Assembly: GCF_041146795.1 (NCBI RefSeq)
Contig: NC_135170.1
Span: 20,144,033-20,208,032 of the forward strand
From: Maylandia zebra
Taxonomy: Eukaryota > Chordata > Actinopteri > Cichliformes > Cichlidae
Direction: 5' to 3'
DNA: 64,000 nt
Under the pieces are notes generated by a model. That model made no database searches. It was not told the DNA's origin and saw only the letters and a list, made by a program, of their open reading frames with translations. Made by a program: the position numbers and the translations under genes. Shown piece by piece: positions 45,238 to 60,664 of the stretch. Position 1 is the stretch's first letter. Every line of letters begins with the position of its first letter.

Positions 45238-48200
45238 CTGGAGAGGAAGAGGAGGGCAGTATAAGAGATGGTAAAAGAAAGATGGTCAAAGAAATGAAGT
45301 AGCTACATAATAAAACTCATCACAAGTGAGTCTCCAGGCATATGTGAGGTATTGCATTTTAATTTTTAGTGGCTGCATCATGGGTTAGGGTTACCAGCTT
45401 AAATGTTGACGTTAAGCGATACAGATTGAATGTGGCTAATTGAAATTCCTAATATGGACAAAAGAAGAGGGATGCAGATGTCTGTGTGTTCTGTCCCCAG
45501 GTTCTGGTTATAGTTTAAATTTTCACTTTCCGGGAGTGGTGGTAGTAGTTGGCTGGCAGCCTCTCTGTGGGAGGTGCCGCACATTAAGATCTAATAAATT
45601 AATCCAACAGGGATTAGTCTCTTTGAAGAAAAAGCCTGGAGTCGACTCTGAACCTTTTCTCGCTCTCTTTCATCAGCAGCAAAATCTATTCATCAGCAAA
45701 CAGCATCCTGTTTCCTGATATTTTGCTGGGCTCGCGTGAAAAGTATCATTTTTGATTCATTAAATAAAAGAAAGGAAAGAAAAAGGGCTCCACATGAATC
45801 ATTTGATCACAAATTACTTAAATTTTATCAGAGGCTTTGAAACATTTATTACGTCAGGAACAACACAAGCGTCATTTAAATAAATAAATGAATAAATAAC
45901 AGAAATAAAAATGAAGACAGAATGCTTAACAGCAGGACTCAAAGGTTAAGGAATGGGAAAATCCTCACAGAACTGTAAAGATTATCATGTCAAGAGGGCC
46001 AACTAGAGGAAATACTTCCAACAATAGAGCTGGCTGCAATATGACACCTGCAGGTCTGTGTGTGTTAGCTGGAATGTGGCTTCTCCTTACCTGTTGTTAT
46101 TCACGAGTGTCTCAGTGAGAGCACGGCAGTAAGATGAAGGGAACCAGCCCCTCCTAAAAGAAAGAAACACAGCAGGCAACTTAGAGAGGATTGCATCAGC
46201 GGTCGTTATCAGCTCAATTGAAGGACTCTCCAAGTGATCGGTGAAGAGCCTGCATGCACTGCCCTCTCCTGAGCGGCTCTCTCCATCTCTTATCGAGAAG
46301 ATACAGAAACCAGATAAAGGAGCAGGATCCGTTGCAGTTGCCTTTACTGTTGTATACACAGTCTGAATGTATGCCTAAGGCGACTATGCCAGCAAACAGG
46401 TTGAATCTGTCACTTGTTATTTGCAAAGAGGGAGAGCATTAAAGGTTGCAACTTCAATCACAGTTTTGGTTTATTTTGAAGGAGTTCATCTTTGACAATA
46501 AAGATTTCAGGCTGGAACAGGTTATTTTCCATCAAAGGAAACCGATGACGCAAATGAAGAAAAGATCTTGTGGACAAAGTCTTCTATTGAACCCGTCAAG
46601 GTGGAACATAGAGTTTGTGCGGAAAGAATTTGATTTTCACTGATTTAATAAAATGAGTCACGACTGAGCCAGAATTTCAGAGACCTGTGAGGTTTCAGTG
46701 GCAACAGTTCGAGCCCCCTCACACACACACACACACACAGATGTCTAAATGAAACCTGACTCCAAAGAATATAATGAAAGACTAAAAAATTTATTATTGC
46801 AAAATTAATTTCTAGACGCTATGCTAAAAATTTCTTACCTTAATAATAAAAAATTGATTACTTTAGTTCTGAAACACATTTGAAAAAAAAGCTTGTCCCT
46901 ATCCCAAGTTCAGACCAAGGACTCCTCGTCATTGTACTATTATGCAGAAAGATTGCTCCTAATCAGTATTTGATCAATCTGCCCCTCCCTCTGTGTGGAT
47001 GGATGTTAATATTTGCACTAACTTGAAGAATAGGTATTTCCTCAGTGTACTTGCAATAGGAAAAAAAAAAAAAAAGTAAAGAGTCAGGACCTACTGGAAA
47101 ATGAATTTCACCCAGTCACACTGAATAACTGCTTTTGTTTATTTAAGGAAAAGTTTCCACAGAGAACCCGTGCTTGTTTCAACCATAACTGTTAACGCTA
47201 GCAACTGAGACTACTTGATTTCAGTCAAGGACAGTTTACAAGTACCGATTGTCAAGAGTGTACACTACTAGCTGTTCCTGGAAAAGAAAGCTCAACTCTA
47301 ATGATTGTGACTGGATAATTTATTTAGGAATCATGCCAATAAAATGCACACACAGAAGTCAAATGTCATTATTTGACAAATGTTGCTCTATTATCCGTAG
47401 ATTTTTCACTCCCTGGAATTAAATTTCTCAGTCCTGCTGGAATTCAATCTCTCAGTCCATCAATAGAGTCCATATCTGAAACAGTCCTGGTGAGTTGCTG
47501 GGATACAGTATCAAAGCAGATATGAGACAAAGGCAGAAGCCCAGCGAGAGAACCAAAAGAATCAAAGCCGAACCTCCTGTGGAACATGAAGCCCATCTTG
47601 TCTGACGCTGTGCTCTGATAAACATGACGATATACACTTTTTAAGCCTTTAGGCGCTTCAGCTTGCCCCACCTGCAGCAGCGAGGCATCAAGACCAAAGT
47701 TTTACTTTGTGTTAGCCTCATTTTTGAAAGCTACTCAGAAATGATTCTTTTATGCCCTTGATCAATCTTTCTGGGTATATTTGTAATGTAATTTCCCTTG
47801 AAAGCAATAAAGATCAAACCGGATGAATGATTAAAATTCAAAAACACATTTTCAAGGGCTTCAGATCAAATACTTGTCTAAAAAGTCACGAACGAGAGAT
47901 CTGGGGAGAGTGGACTTGGTTGGTGCCTATCTGTGTGGGGGAGCAGGTGGCACTCTGAACTTCTCCCTCCACCTCACTCCAGTCTGCTATCGTACATCCC
48001 ACCCTCAGGCCAGATTTTACTTTGATTTCCTTATCAGTGACTTCTCCAGCACAGGCATCACTTGACAAGCCTGGAGCTGTGTGTGCTCATACATGGTCAG
48101 CCTAGCAATCAGGCGAGGGACCATCTGGCCAGTTAAGACAGAATTCCACCTCCTATTAATCACCTGATTCATGGGAATATGGCATGAATTTTTGACAGAG

Positions 48201-51200
48201 GCAGTATGAAGAAGGTGATGATGATACAGAGTTCTTGTTATGATTTAAAGACATTTAAAGCCAGCTGAATTACATCTCAATAATGACTGCATGTGTCACA
48301 GATCTAATCGGGCCCCTATGTACAGCACAGTGTGTGCACAAGCCTTCCCCCATTTCTGTGATTATAATTTTTCATATCACATATCTGGTCTGTATAAATT
48401 CATCACACGTAGTTAGACTCACTTTCCATTCTTCTCCATTTCACCATACATCCATCCGTCTCTCTCATCAGGGATGAGCAGGACAATGACGTCTCCCTCA
48501 TCAAAGCTCAGCAGCGTGCTATTGTTGCCCGCAGTATGGGGAAAGATGGTGCGCACACGTGGTCTCTTCACCATATTGTTGAGCCCTGTGGCGACAGATA
48601 CAGACCTGGCGAGATTGCTGTCCTCGCCGTTCCCGTGGTCTGGGAGAGAGGAAGGAAGTTAAAAAAAAAAAAAAAAAAAAAAAAGCAGAAAGCAGTGTTA
48701 ACACAAGGCACGATTAAGAATATAAAGCCTTGCTAACGTGGTCACAGTAGCTGCTATGGTTACTGACCTTGCCTAATAGTACTCAACAAAAAGTGCAACT
48801 GAAACTAAAGAAACTAAAATTACAGCTGCTGGATTTAGACATAATCTAATGTACAAGATAAACTTAAAGCATGACCTGATAGATAAAAAAGTAACTGTGA
48901 CAGAAAATGTCTCTAGCAGATTAGCTGTTGACATATTTTACTCTGAACAACAAATGTCAACCTCATGGTCATAATTCAGGAGAAGTAAGAGGGCTGGCAA
49001 AGTCAGTAGGATTGATTCTCTGGGAACCCGGCACATAAAGTCGTGATAAATTATCCATTGGCTGTTGAGGTATTTCAGTGTAGGGGCAACTGACCGAAAC
49101 ATCAATTCAATTCAATTTATATAGCGCCAAATCACAACAGCAGTCGCCTCAAGGCGCTTAATATTGTACAGTAGATCGTACAATAAATACAGAGAAAAAC
49201 CCAACAATCATATGACCCCCTATGAGCAAGCACTTTGGCGACAGTGGGAAGGAAAAACTCCCTTTTAACAGGAAGAAACCTCCAGCAGAACCAGGCTCAG
49301 GGAGGGGCGGCCATCTGCTGCGACCGGTTGGGGTGAGAGAAGGAAGACAGGATAAAAGACATGCTGTGGAAGAGAGACAGATTAATAACAGATGATTCAA
49401 TGCAGAGAGGTCTATTAACACATTTATTTCATGCAGCTCATCATGGAATAACATTTTCTAGCGCAGAGAAGCAAATATCATCATTCCATGCAGCATAAAG
49501 GAGACACACATTTTAGGAACAAACAGATGGTTCTTGCATTACACCTGCAAAAACCATCTGTTTGAAAAGCACAAACGTGAGGACACAAAAGCACAGAGCA
49601 AAGTGCTAAATGAAAACAACTGTCAAAATACCTGCCGCAATACCTGTGCTGTTGCTTGAAGGAGGGGTTACAGCGGTGGGGTTGTTGTCCTGGTTGAACA
49701 TATTAACCAAACGGCTGGGCTCAGCTTTCTTAGGTGGTGCCGGGGGAGTAGATATGTTCTGCCACAGTGCAATGAATGAAAACATTAGCGATATGGTGGC
49801 TGTATTTGTGAAACCAGTATGTTACTTATTTCCTTTAAAAAAAAAAAAATTAAATAAAAGATAAAAAAAAAAATAAAAAATGATTTTTTTGTCAAAACAT
49901 GCAGGTAGTAGCAGCCTCAGTAACAGCTAAACAAATGACCAAGAATTACTACCCTAAGCAGTTAAAAATGTCGGGTCTAACAGACAAATGTTTATCATCC
50001 AACAACTCCGCCAAGGCAAAAGTCGAGGTCTGCGATCACTGCCATTATCATTATTATATGTTTTTTTAAGCAAGATTACATAAGTTGCCAAGGTGGAAAG
50101 GTGAAGTGTAGGCAGATGAAGAACCCATTAAACTCTGCGGCTGATCTGGATAATATTTTTTAAAATTGCAAAAACTGTCCTTGGAAGATACTCTGAGTAT
50201 CCTTATGATTTAGTCTGAACATAGAAAGATAAATATGATTAAATATTCAGTGTCAGCACGGTAGCCTCAGTATATAAGGTACTTCTATAACCTTGACATC
50301 AAAACATCCTACACCCTGGGAGCCCCATCACCAAGCATGGCATATTCATTGCAGAGGCTACCTGCATATATGAGTTATCAATTTTTTGATGTTTGTTTTT
50401 TTTCCCTGTTACTTTTCCACATTTGACAGCAATGCTTTAAAAAAAACAAAACAAAAAAACCCCCAACCTTGTACATAACAGGTTAAATCTTGTCAAGATT
50501 GGTAAGCAGACCTACAGAGAGACACTCGGAAATCGTCTCTCTGAGGTAAGTTTCCATTACGTAGTAATGATATTTTATCTAAACAGTACTAAAAAACAAA
50601 CAAACAAACAAACAAAAAAAAAAAAAAACATAGTACAGTATGAAAGACAGCAACACATGTAGCACAAGAACAAGTCTTAGGATTGTCACTTTGATCATAC
50701 CACACTGTGTCGTGACGGGGACGGGGAGGGCAGTGGTGTGATGGGAACTGGCTTACGCAGCCCTTCAATCATTGACAAAACACTCTCGGGCATATTGGTG
50801 GCATCTTTGCACTGGTCCTGCCAGGTGCTCAGCTTTTCCGACAGTATGTCTCTGGCCTATCCAGCAGTCGTGGAAATAAGAAAAGATATTAAAAGAAAAC
50901 ATGAGTAATCAGTAGAAGGAGTGCAACATTTCTATCACTATGGCAACGTGATACATTGAGACTCTAGAGATTGTGGGTTTCGGAATAAATTCTTCTGGCT
51001 GAACCAGCAATATAATATGACTAGAGTTTGATTGCTTCCAGCATAATAAGAGCAGGACTTTGTCTACCTTGTCATGGAAGGAAGCGAACTGATAGGATAA
51101 TATGCAGTGTTTGTCCACAAGGAAGCAGAAGCGCCTCTTCTCCTCCAGCAGAGCCTCCTTACAGCCATCGGCGACGAACAACTGCATGTCCATCTGTCGG

Positions 51201-53010
51201 CTTGCCAACGTTTCTAGACACTGCAAACATGCATGCAAGTGGACATTAAAAACCATAGACAACATTCAAATTGTTTTGTGTACAAATGCACATCTAGGCA
51301 AACATAACTGAAAAGATAAGCTTTGAACAGATCAGATTCAGCAGGTCTGAACTGTGTTGTGCCTTCCAAACAACCACCTTGAATAAATCAAGGTCTTATC
51401 TCGCTATGCACATGGTTTACAGCCATTTAGACACAGTCATTGTTGAGACACAAAGAAAAAACCCAACAAGGGCAAAATGTATAAAAAGACCAGGGTTCCT
51501 TTGCCATTATTCTAATCTGTGTTGTGCAGAGGACAAGTATTATTAGTTTAGATCTTATTTTATTGACAGCCTGTGCTGTATTTGATGTTTAGTGAAAGGG
51601 CAGAACAGTAGGGAGGGCTGCATTATCTACACTGACAGTCTGGGATCATAAAAAGGTCAGAAAGCTACTGAAAGGATTTGATGTGTCCACGTATGTGGGA
51701 TCCATGCAAATGAACCAGATATTCAGATATAAATATTCAGTTTCACTTTCACTACTCTAGTAAATGCTGATATCACTGAAATGTAATGAAGTGAACGGTG
51801 TTAGAACAACAATCTGAATGAAACAGCTTCTTTTAATATTGCCTTCATTTCCTGACTTCTTCATGCGCCTTAATTTATCTCTTTTTTTTTTGGGGGGGGG
51901 GGGGGTGTCAAAATTTGTGGGAGACATTTCTCATCCAACTGACTGGAAGTGTCACACCTCTAACGGCTGTTAATGCATTGCACACACCCTCTCTATTCAG
52001 CTCTTACAGCTCTGTCCTTGGTTGATAAATCCTCAAATGGCCGAAGGCTTTATTTACCACAAACCTGTGCCGGGTACAGTGCATTTGTAATCCATGTTAT
52101 TCCCAAAAATATTCTGCACGTAGAAAAGTGGTCACTATTTGGTAACACTGTACCAGTAAGTTAAAATGCACAATAACATGACCTCATAATTAAAAACAAC
52201 AATACTGCCTATTTAAAAAAAACAAAAAACAAAAAAATCCACACAAAAAGGCAAATGAATACAATTTCTTCTGGTTATCTAGACCATGAACGAATATGGG
52301 GCAATACCGTTTTGCCCTTTCTAAACAGAGTCGCCGGTCTTCCTGACCAAATGAAAATCTTCCTGTTTGTTTATGCTTTCGTGACAGGCACAAACGCATC
52401 TATTTAGATCTGTTAATTTCCTCCATCGATACCAGAAATCCTGATAACAGGCTTACCTTTGTGTCTGTATTTCAACAAACAATCATATGCAAATTTCAGA
52501 AGCAAATACTCACACCTACACAAATAAGTGCAGAAATAAAACTCTTACTAAAACTGTTCTTGTTACTGACCAGTTGTTCACTTATCATTTCTCTGTGCCT
52601 CAGTTTTGTTTCAATCAAACCCTGTGAGGGCACATTTTAATGCAGCCGCGTAAGTTTTTAATCTTTTAGTATCATAATGAAGGATATAATAAAACATAAT
52701 GAAGCACAGCTAGAAAACTGTAATGGAGACCACACAAACACAAATGCATTAACTGACTTCTTTAGTACATTTTGGGGATTTCTGAAAAGCACCTGCATAT
52801 ATTTCTACAGTACAGACAGATTATTATACAAATCTGCAGTATTTTGTGAGCGCCATTTTCTGTTGCTTCTACATTGTGGTTTTTCTGACACGTGTTACCT
52901 GTGCATGTCAGAAAAACTGCAATGCACAGTCTTTTCTAGGTGAGAAAAATAGAGTGAGCAGTACAACCCACATGATCCACAACACTGTTTTCAACAAACT
53001 GATTAACACT

Positions 53011-53056
<46 letters not shown>

Positions 53057-54545
53057 CAGAAACACTAAATTCAGTGGGATGAATTGAAGTATTAATAACT
53101 CCACTACAGCCCGTTTGCTAAATTGCTGTTTAAAAATACAAAAGGACTTAAGGGCAGCACAGAGAAGGAGAAAAACAGAGAGTGAATATAGGGAAAAAGT
53201 AAAAGGGGAGTGTAAAATGCAGTTTCGACACACACCCTGTTAATCACTTTACATCTGTCAACACCATAGTCACCCTGTTGCTATGGACAAGCTATGTTTA
53301 TCCGGAGAACTACAAGGTGAGGGAGGTGAGAGGATCGCAGAGGATCGCAACAGAGATAACCAAACAAAAAAAAGAAAAAAAAAAAAAAAAAAAAAAATTA
53401 CACACCTCCCCAACAGATGATTCTGACTTTCTGCTCTTTGAGGTTTAAGAGGCTTTGATACAAATCCCAATCTTTGCTATCCTTGTGTACAGAAAGTAAA
53501 ATGTGCAGCAACTTTTTTTTGGGAGAGCCTTTTAATTAGGTGTCTGACAGCACTCCCAGTTCATTTATTTATTCATTTTTAATTTTATCTTCTCCGTCTT
53601 CTGTCAGATCCTTCCCTGCCTTTGAAGAATCTTTGGTGTCTGGTGAATCATCTGCTCCTGTAAGCTCCTGTCTCCAAGTCCTGACACACTGTCTGCATGC
53701 CAGCCCAACTTGGTGTCTGTTGGATCTCTAAATCGCATACCTGGCTTTAAATCAGATAAGTAGGCACAAGACTTGCGACTTGATGGGAAGGTGAGAGAGC
53801 AGTAAGGTGAAAAGGAAAGAGGAAATGGAGCACAGTAAAGTGAGAGACAAAGGAATGAGAAAACAAAAGAATGAATGAGGTGACAGAAGAATTTATAATA
53901 AGGGAGAAGAGGAAGCAAGCCTGAAATTTCTATAAAGCCACAGGGCACGTGGAGTTCATCATCAACCGTGTTCACACAGAAGCTTGGCTCTAAAACTAAA
54001 GCTGTAATTTCTTAGATAATTTAACTTGCTCTGACATTTCATGGTGAAAGCAAAAATCCAGGGCTGTAACTAACTTGTTTAAAATGTAATACAAATGTGA
54101 ATCAATGTCCTTGGCAACTTCACTGAGCTTCGTGACTCTATCGAATGTGTTTTGACTAAAAGTCCGTAACCTAACCCCAAGGACATTTGGCTTACTATGA
54201 TTTTTGACAGAAAAACATCAAATACAGTTCCTAAAAGAGACTACAGTACGATTCAAGCTCATATATCTTGTAAAAATAAATAAATAAAATGCACAACTTC
54301 TTGTGCTTCTCTCTCTCTCCTTTATAATAAAGAAAATAATTCTGGGCAATGACAAGTCAAGTGTAGGCAGAGGTAGAAGCTAAAGCCGAAAATAAAATCA
54401 AGTATTTATGTTAGTGCACTCCTCTATTAAAGTGTGAAACTCCTTTTAAGGTCTCTTTCTCTTTCTTCCTTTAACTATGCAGTTTATCAGCCTTCAGTAA
54501 AGTAGACCTTGTTGACAAAACACACAAATCTTTAAATATGCAAAA

Positions 54546-54596
<51 letters not shown>

Positions 54597-57500
54597 ATAA
54601 GCTGCCTGGCAGGATCAGTGGTAGGCAGGTTATGCAAGACTTTAAGTTGGTATGCTCATAGGCCGAGGGAACTCTGAGGTTTAACTCATTTGCACTTTCC
54701 ACTTAGCAGCGTCACTGCCAGGGTGTGGTTGCACCATGTAATAACAGAGTTAACCTGTTATAATGACTTCATATTCCACAGTGATTAATCGAGATCAATG
54801 ACGTAAAGCACCTGAGGTAACTGTGACACACAGATCACGGATAAGTACCAACAGATAAATAGTCATAATTTAAAAAGACAATAAAAGCACACTTTTAAAC
54901 ATTTTGGCCCTTGTAAAACATTAAATACATAACAAGACAAAAAAGTGCAATAAAGTCTCCACTTCTCAAAGAGTGGCCTGGTTAACTTTAGCGTTTCCTA
55001 ATCAAATGTCACTTCTATAGCCTGAAGAGTTAGTGCTTGCTTGCTTTCTTGTTTGTGCACGTGTTTGGCAACTTTTATAATTTGACATGCGGGTAGAACA
55101 AGATGGTGTAAGGGGACCTTGTGCGGGTGTATTCTTGAAGAAAATAAAAGAAGCCAAAAACCCCAAACAAACAAGGAGCTTCTGCACAACTGCACAGACC
55201 AGATGCTTCACATATTGCCAGTAACTTTTGCTACTCTGGCTGCAAGTTTCAGGTGTCAAGGTTTGTGAATGAGGCTCGTTATATGAACACGCCCACGTGT
55301 GTCAAAGAAAGCGCATGTGTGTACGATGTGTCATGTGTCTGTAGGAGTTGTTGTTTTTTGTTTTTTTAAGTTCGTCTCACCTCGCTTTCCTTGTTCTCGT
55401 ACTTGTTCGCATTCTTGCCTTGGCTCTTTCTCCTCAGCTTCTTCAGGTCTGCCTGGGACTTCTCCAGAGAATCTTGCTTCATCTTGTGCTCCATCTGGTA
55501 TCTTTTAAATGTGGCCTAGATCAGAAGAATGATTCATGTAAATGCTGCAACACCAACCTGATGCGATTTGTCAGAACCATCTTGGGTAGCAGAAATAAGG
55601 AGAAACTGTGAACTTTAAGAATAACTGGATGAATCATTTGAAATTTAAAAATGGTGGTGAAAACTGCCAAAATATATCCACAGTCCAGTTTTCAGTATAT
55701 GCTGGATATATTAAAAAAAAAAAATCTTCCAGTACAAAGTCATGTTTCACACTATGCAGTAAACTACGCAAGCTGATTTGCAATGTAAACCGTTTCCTAA
55801 AACGTCTGTGATGATGTGTTAGGCTGGATCCATCTACTATATGGCACTAGTGCAAAGTGAACATCAGAGAGGAATAACTTTGTTTTATTATAAATAAAAT
55901 GTAAAGTGTGCATACAGCTACCTCTGCACAGTCATGTAGATCCATTTACAGACTCAGAGTACCAAACATCACTCTGAAAGGGCACAGACTTGCTGTACTG
56001 CAGAAAATAGGCCCTTCTTTGTCCTGTGTTGTGCTGATAATAACCCTTTCAGTAGGACATATGCCCAATTCAAAGAGTCACAAAAAAATTCCTGCATTAT
56101 TGCACAGAACGAGATTATAGTTCATCAAGTGCATAAAAAGGATTGCTTTTCATATTTTTCAACTCAACACGGTTTAAAAACCATCATCTACGTCCTCCTT
56201 ACCTGCTGATCCTGTATTAAAAACCAATTCAAAGGCTTTTATTTTTGAGTCTCCCTCACTTCATGTAGTTGCTGAATAAAAATGTAAAATGTAGCACAAA
56301 AGCCAGTGATAACAAAAACAAACCCAAACTTAGTTGTGCGCGCACACAGAAAAAAACTACTCACTGTCATGTATTTGACATCCATGTCAGTCTTTCTCTC
56401 CAGCTCAGCTATTATGTCTCTGTGGAACCTCTTAAACTTCAGGTGAAGAGGAGGAGGAAGGACAAGAGAGAAGAGAGGATAGGAAGACACACTGGTTATT
56501 ATAAACTTGATGGGTGGATGGAGGGCTACAGTTTGTCAAGCTTTGCTGTCAGCAGAAAACAAGGAAAAATGCTGCAAGTCTCATGGAGAAAAATGGAGAA
56601 TGATCATTTAAAGTGTATCGGTGTGGGGGCGAGAACCAAGTCCAAGGTTGCGGTTATGAATGAGTCAGATACAAAGCGTGGGAATGCCCACAGTCTTCTC
56701 TCAGATGCTCTCCAGCTCTCTCCCTCTCATTAGTGTGAGGGAGTCAAAGCGCTCCCCTTGTTGTGATGCAGTGTCTGCACCCACACGCAGCAGATCAATG
56801 ATGTGGAAGACCCCATCACTGAAAACATAGATCAGACTGACTCTCTGACCTGAATTAATGCTGTGAGTCATAAACTCGCGTCCATTAACAACTGAGCCCA
56901 CCCACTGATGCCGTTTGCAACAATGTCTCAGAAGAGTGCCTCCCAACTTTTCTGCGTCATGTTCATGTTTTCTGGTTTACTTTCAGGCACTAGCATCATT
57001 TATTTGCACAAAACTTGTGCAACATTCAATAAAAATAATGCGCCCAACATGTTGTGATCTTTTTAAAAGGTCTTAAACATCTAAATTTTAAGAATGCTTG
57101 TGTTGTAGTGAAATATGATACATAAAATTCTGCTAATTATTTTCACTTAAAATATCTGATATTTGCAAGTTCCAACAAAGCGATGGCGTCTTTTTCCATG
57201 CTACCTAAACACAAAGTGAACTGAAATTTTGCAACATTTACATAATAAACATTTACAACATGTTCTTCAAAACTGAACAAAAGATTAATAAAGTAGTCCG
57301 TGCAACCGTTTTGTGGTGTTAGTGTGCTAAGAGCGTACACAATGCTCATACTTAATTAATCAAACTGTAACTGCCCCAGCTGGTACAGGACAGGACATGT
57401 TAGGACCTGCTTGTTCTCAGCAACGAGATAAAGCCCCAGCTGCTCCTACAACCCAAAGCCATTTGTTTTCCTTCTGTATCTAATGTTTCATGTTTTTCTT

Positions 57501-60500
57501 GCTCATGATGCTACTTCAGTTGTTGTAGGTGGGTAGGAAGATAAGGTGGTGTCTATCAACAGCAGCAGAAGGATGAAAAGAACCGTTTGCTGACAGCACA
57601 CCACTAAATGCCGGTTAGTGAATTCCACCTCAGTCTGAGAAACAGGTTCAGAGAGTGAGACAAGCATGCGTTTGGGAGAGGCAATACAATTAAAAATCAA
57701 TTCGATAACGTAAAACAAAACATGTATACATTTGCAAAAACATATTCAAGACTCACGTTTTCCTCCAGCTCAAGATGAACGTTCCTGTGGACCTCTGAGA
57801 TTTCTGTCAGTACTACACCTGCCAGGTGCAAAAAAAGGAGGGGGAAAGATGTCACACAGGTTAATGTTATAAGATGGAAAGTTTTGTCTCGACTGTACAG
57901 AAAATCATTATCTAAAGATATTCCACTAAAGTGCAAAATGATAGCCATAATGCACAGCACAGACTATAGCCTATAAGCCTGACAGTATCTGCAATATTTC
58001 TTTAACCAAAAATGTAACCAGCTACAGATGTGATGTAGGATTTCCTTCACTGGTATGAAAGCAAACTATATGGAGCCTGGACCAAACGGGACCACTTGCT
58101 GCTCAGGAAATCAAAAAGAACTCAGATGGCAGGCTGCCACAAATCATAACCTGTTTTTCCTAAAAACAATCAAATTAGGATTACAGAGCACAATGCAGAG
58201 CATAATAACTACATGCTTGTAGCGCCAAGCCAAAGTACAGCAGTTTCATTTTAAGTCCCCACATCCCAGAGATAAAAATTGTACTACCTCTTCTTCTATT
58301 AGACAAGTTTGAAATTTTTAGGTGTTATTCCTTACTTTTTTAAATTACTTTTAAAAGTAAATTGGTGGTTTCAAGTAACAAATAAGCAAAGTATTGGCAG
58401 CTCCACTGAAGACTGATTTCCCTTCAACTTCTTTGCATTCAAATAGTACTGCTTAGTACCCAAAGCCAAGCATTATGCAAAACTAATAGCAGTAACTCTA
58501 CTAACAAGAAAGGCTACAAACGGTCTTGAGTCTGGTTTGCCGTTTACACACAAGCACTGAGGTGTGACTTTTCTAGATATTATTGATTGTAGGTGCACGT
58601 GGTCTTTAACCTGCCAGCTCACTGAAACCGAGTCTGTGCCTATTTTGTGCCCACGAGACTGGTCTACCCAGGCAGGTCCCAGCTCGTCTAACTCAAATGG
58701 AGTATCTCACGCAGGCTTTTTTTCTGCTGTGCAAGATGTGAGAAAAAAGGACAACTGAAGATAATTTCTGCACTTCATTCTTATGACACTGTCAAGAGTT
58801 CACATGCAAAAGAAGGCTTTTGTAACATACTGCCTTCTGGATAATACTGCTCACAGACTGAAATCTGCATGGGTGTGTGTGTTTGGCTGGTGCAGTCCTT
58901 TGATAATCACCATTTTCAACACCTCTTAGATGATGGGTAGACACAGAATAACAATGTGTGTGTATAAATTTGTCTTGGGCCAATTAATAACTTGTGTTTA
59001 CACAGATGGTCACTCTGGTTGTTTAGCCAGCATTCTTTGTCATCTTCTTTCTGCAATAACGTCAAAACAGATAAACTAATTTGTTTAGAAAATGAATCAT
59101 CTGTGTGCAGTCTCATGAACACAACTTATTCGTAAGACATCCTTAGTTTACATCCAACAGCAATTTAAATTCAAGATAATGCTCAGCATATGTCGGGTAT
59201 ATTTTCTGCTTGTAGCATAGATGTGGGATACATCAGTGGATTTGCCAACACAAGATTACAAGACGTTCAACAAATGCACGCTGCATCTTCTCCCACACTG
59301 AGCATTTTCCCATGGGTGCTGATTCCCATGCAGCTGCAGCCAACAAATACAGCTGTACCGCACATAAGTATTGATAATGATGTAACCAGCCATCAGTGGC
59401 TTCTGCTTCAGGATACAAACACCTCCAGTTTGTGTGTTACAAACAGACAAGCCAAATCATCATAGAATAAATACTTTACTCATCAAGTCCTCATCTAGAT
59501 TTGTTATTTGTTTGGTTTACAGAGCAGTAGACCCATACTGAAGCACATGGATAAATAGGAAAAACAGCCTGCACACCAAGGTTTGAAAAATAAAAAATTG
59601 CTGTCGTCTTTCAACTGTGTTCTGATGTGCACAAATGCACTGCGCAAATCCTTGACAGCCTTTCAATATGCCTGCAGACACTCTGACCTGTACATTCATC
59701 AGTATGTAAACACTGCCCTTCCCTGCTCCATCTTTCCACACCTTGCCTGCTCCACCTTGCCTCACAGTGAGACTGGCTGCTGCAGTTCAAACAGCTCGGC
59801 AGATAAAGACTCCGCTCATCCCAGTAAATCTGCCCTTTGACAGAGCAGAATAAAAGAGGCTGAGGGGTAGTGCAGGCAGGGTAAGGGTGGGAGAAAAATA
59901 TGTTGAGGAGATAAATAGTGAGGCAGAAAAAAGGTACTACAATAAGTATAAGAGAAGAAATGACAATGTAGTAGTGCTGGATATGGCAATACACAGTAAA
60001 AGAAAGAAAAAGAGTTTAGAAAGGCTATGCTAGATTTAAAATAAAACAGGGCCCAAGACTGGCCCAACCTTAAACTCCCCTCTTTTTACAGTAAGAATAA
60101 TCTTAAAAATGTCAACAGGTGTGGTATTGAGTCAAACACCAGACAGACTGGTTTATATGTAAGGCGTATAAGTCGAGTCATAAACATACCTCAAAAACAA
60201 AATTCAGAAAATGATGTCACGTAAATGTTTCATATTAATAACTGCATAAAGATTGCATCAGTTTCTTTCCAGCAGTTCTCACTCATTTGTTTATTGTTGC
60301 ACAGACCACACAAAACGTTGCTCGGCAACAGGTGCACTCTTTTGAGCAAGGTGTGAGGGCAATAGTGTATCATTATGAGGATAACTCTAAAAGCAATGTG
60401 CCATTATTACCCAACCAGAACCACAGAGATAAACCCAGCCAACTCAACCACCATCGATTTAAATAAATCCCCTTTCGTCTCTGATGAGATACAATTGTTT

Positions 60501-60623
60501 TATGTCCCACATGACAGTGAACAGTGTCTTTCGTAATTGCATATGTTGAGACAGATAGGCAATGTCTGTGTTTGTAGAAAGGCTCTGAAGACGGAGCACT
60601 TTATTGCATTTTCCCAGAAGCCT

Positions 60624-60664
<41 letters not shown>

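Larger units (their letters stand above)
51221..55380. other. BAIAP2L1 intron DNA with simple repeats
   Basis: It contains T10G14 at 51882-51905, a 43-base poly(A) at 53013-53055, an A-rich run near 53366-53397 and (AC)24 at 54547-54594. No exon is supported. Confidence 0.55.

Noticed and set aside
53013..53055. Poly(A)43 as the tail of a retrocopy
   Set aside because: No coding or SINE/LINE body precedes it and no target duplication is visible.
56269..56733. 154-residue plus-strand ORF
   Set aside because: It overlaps the BAIAP2L1 exon 56436-56365 in antisense, and the rest has no protein features.
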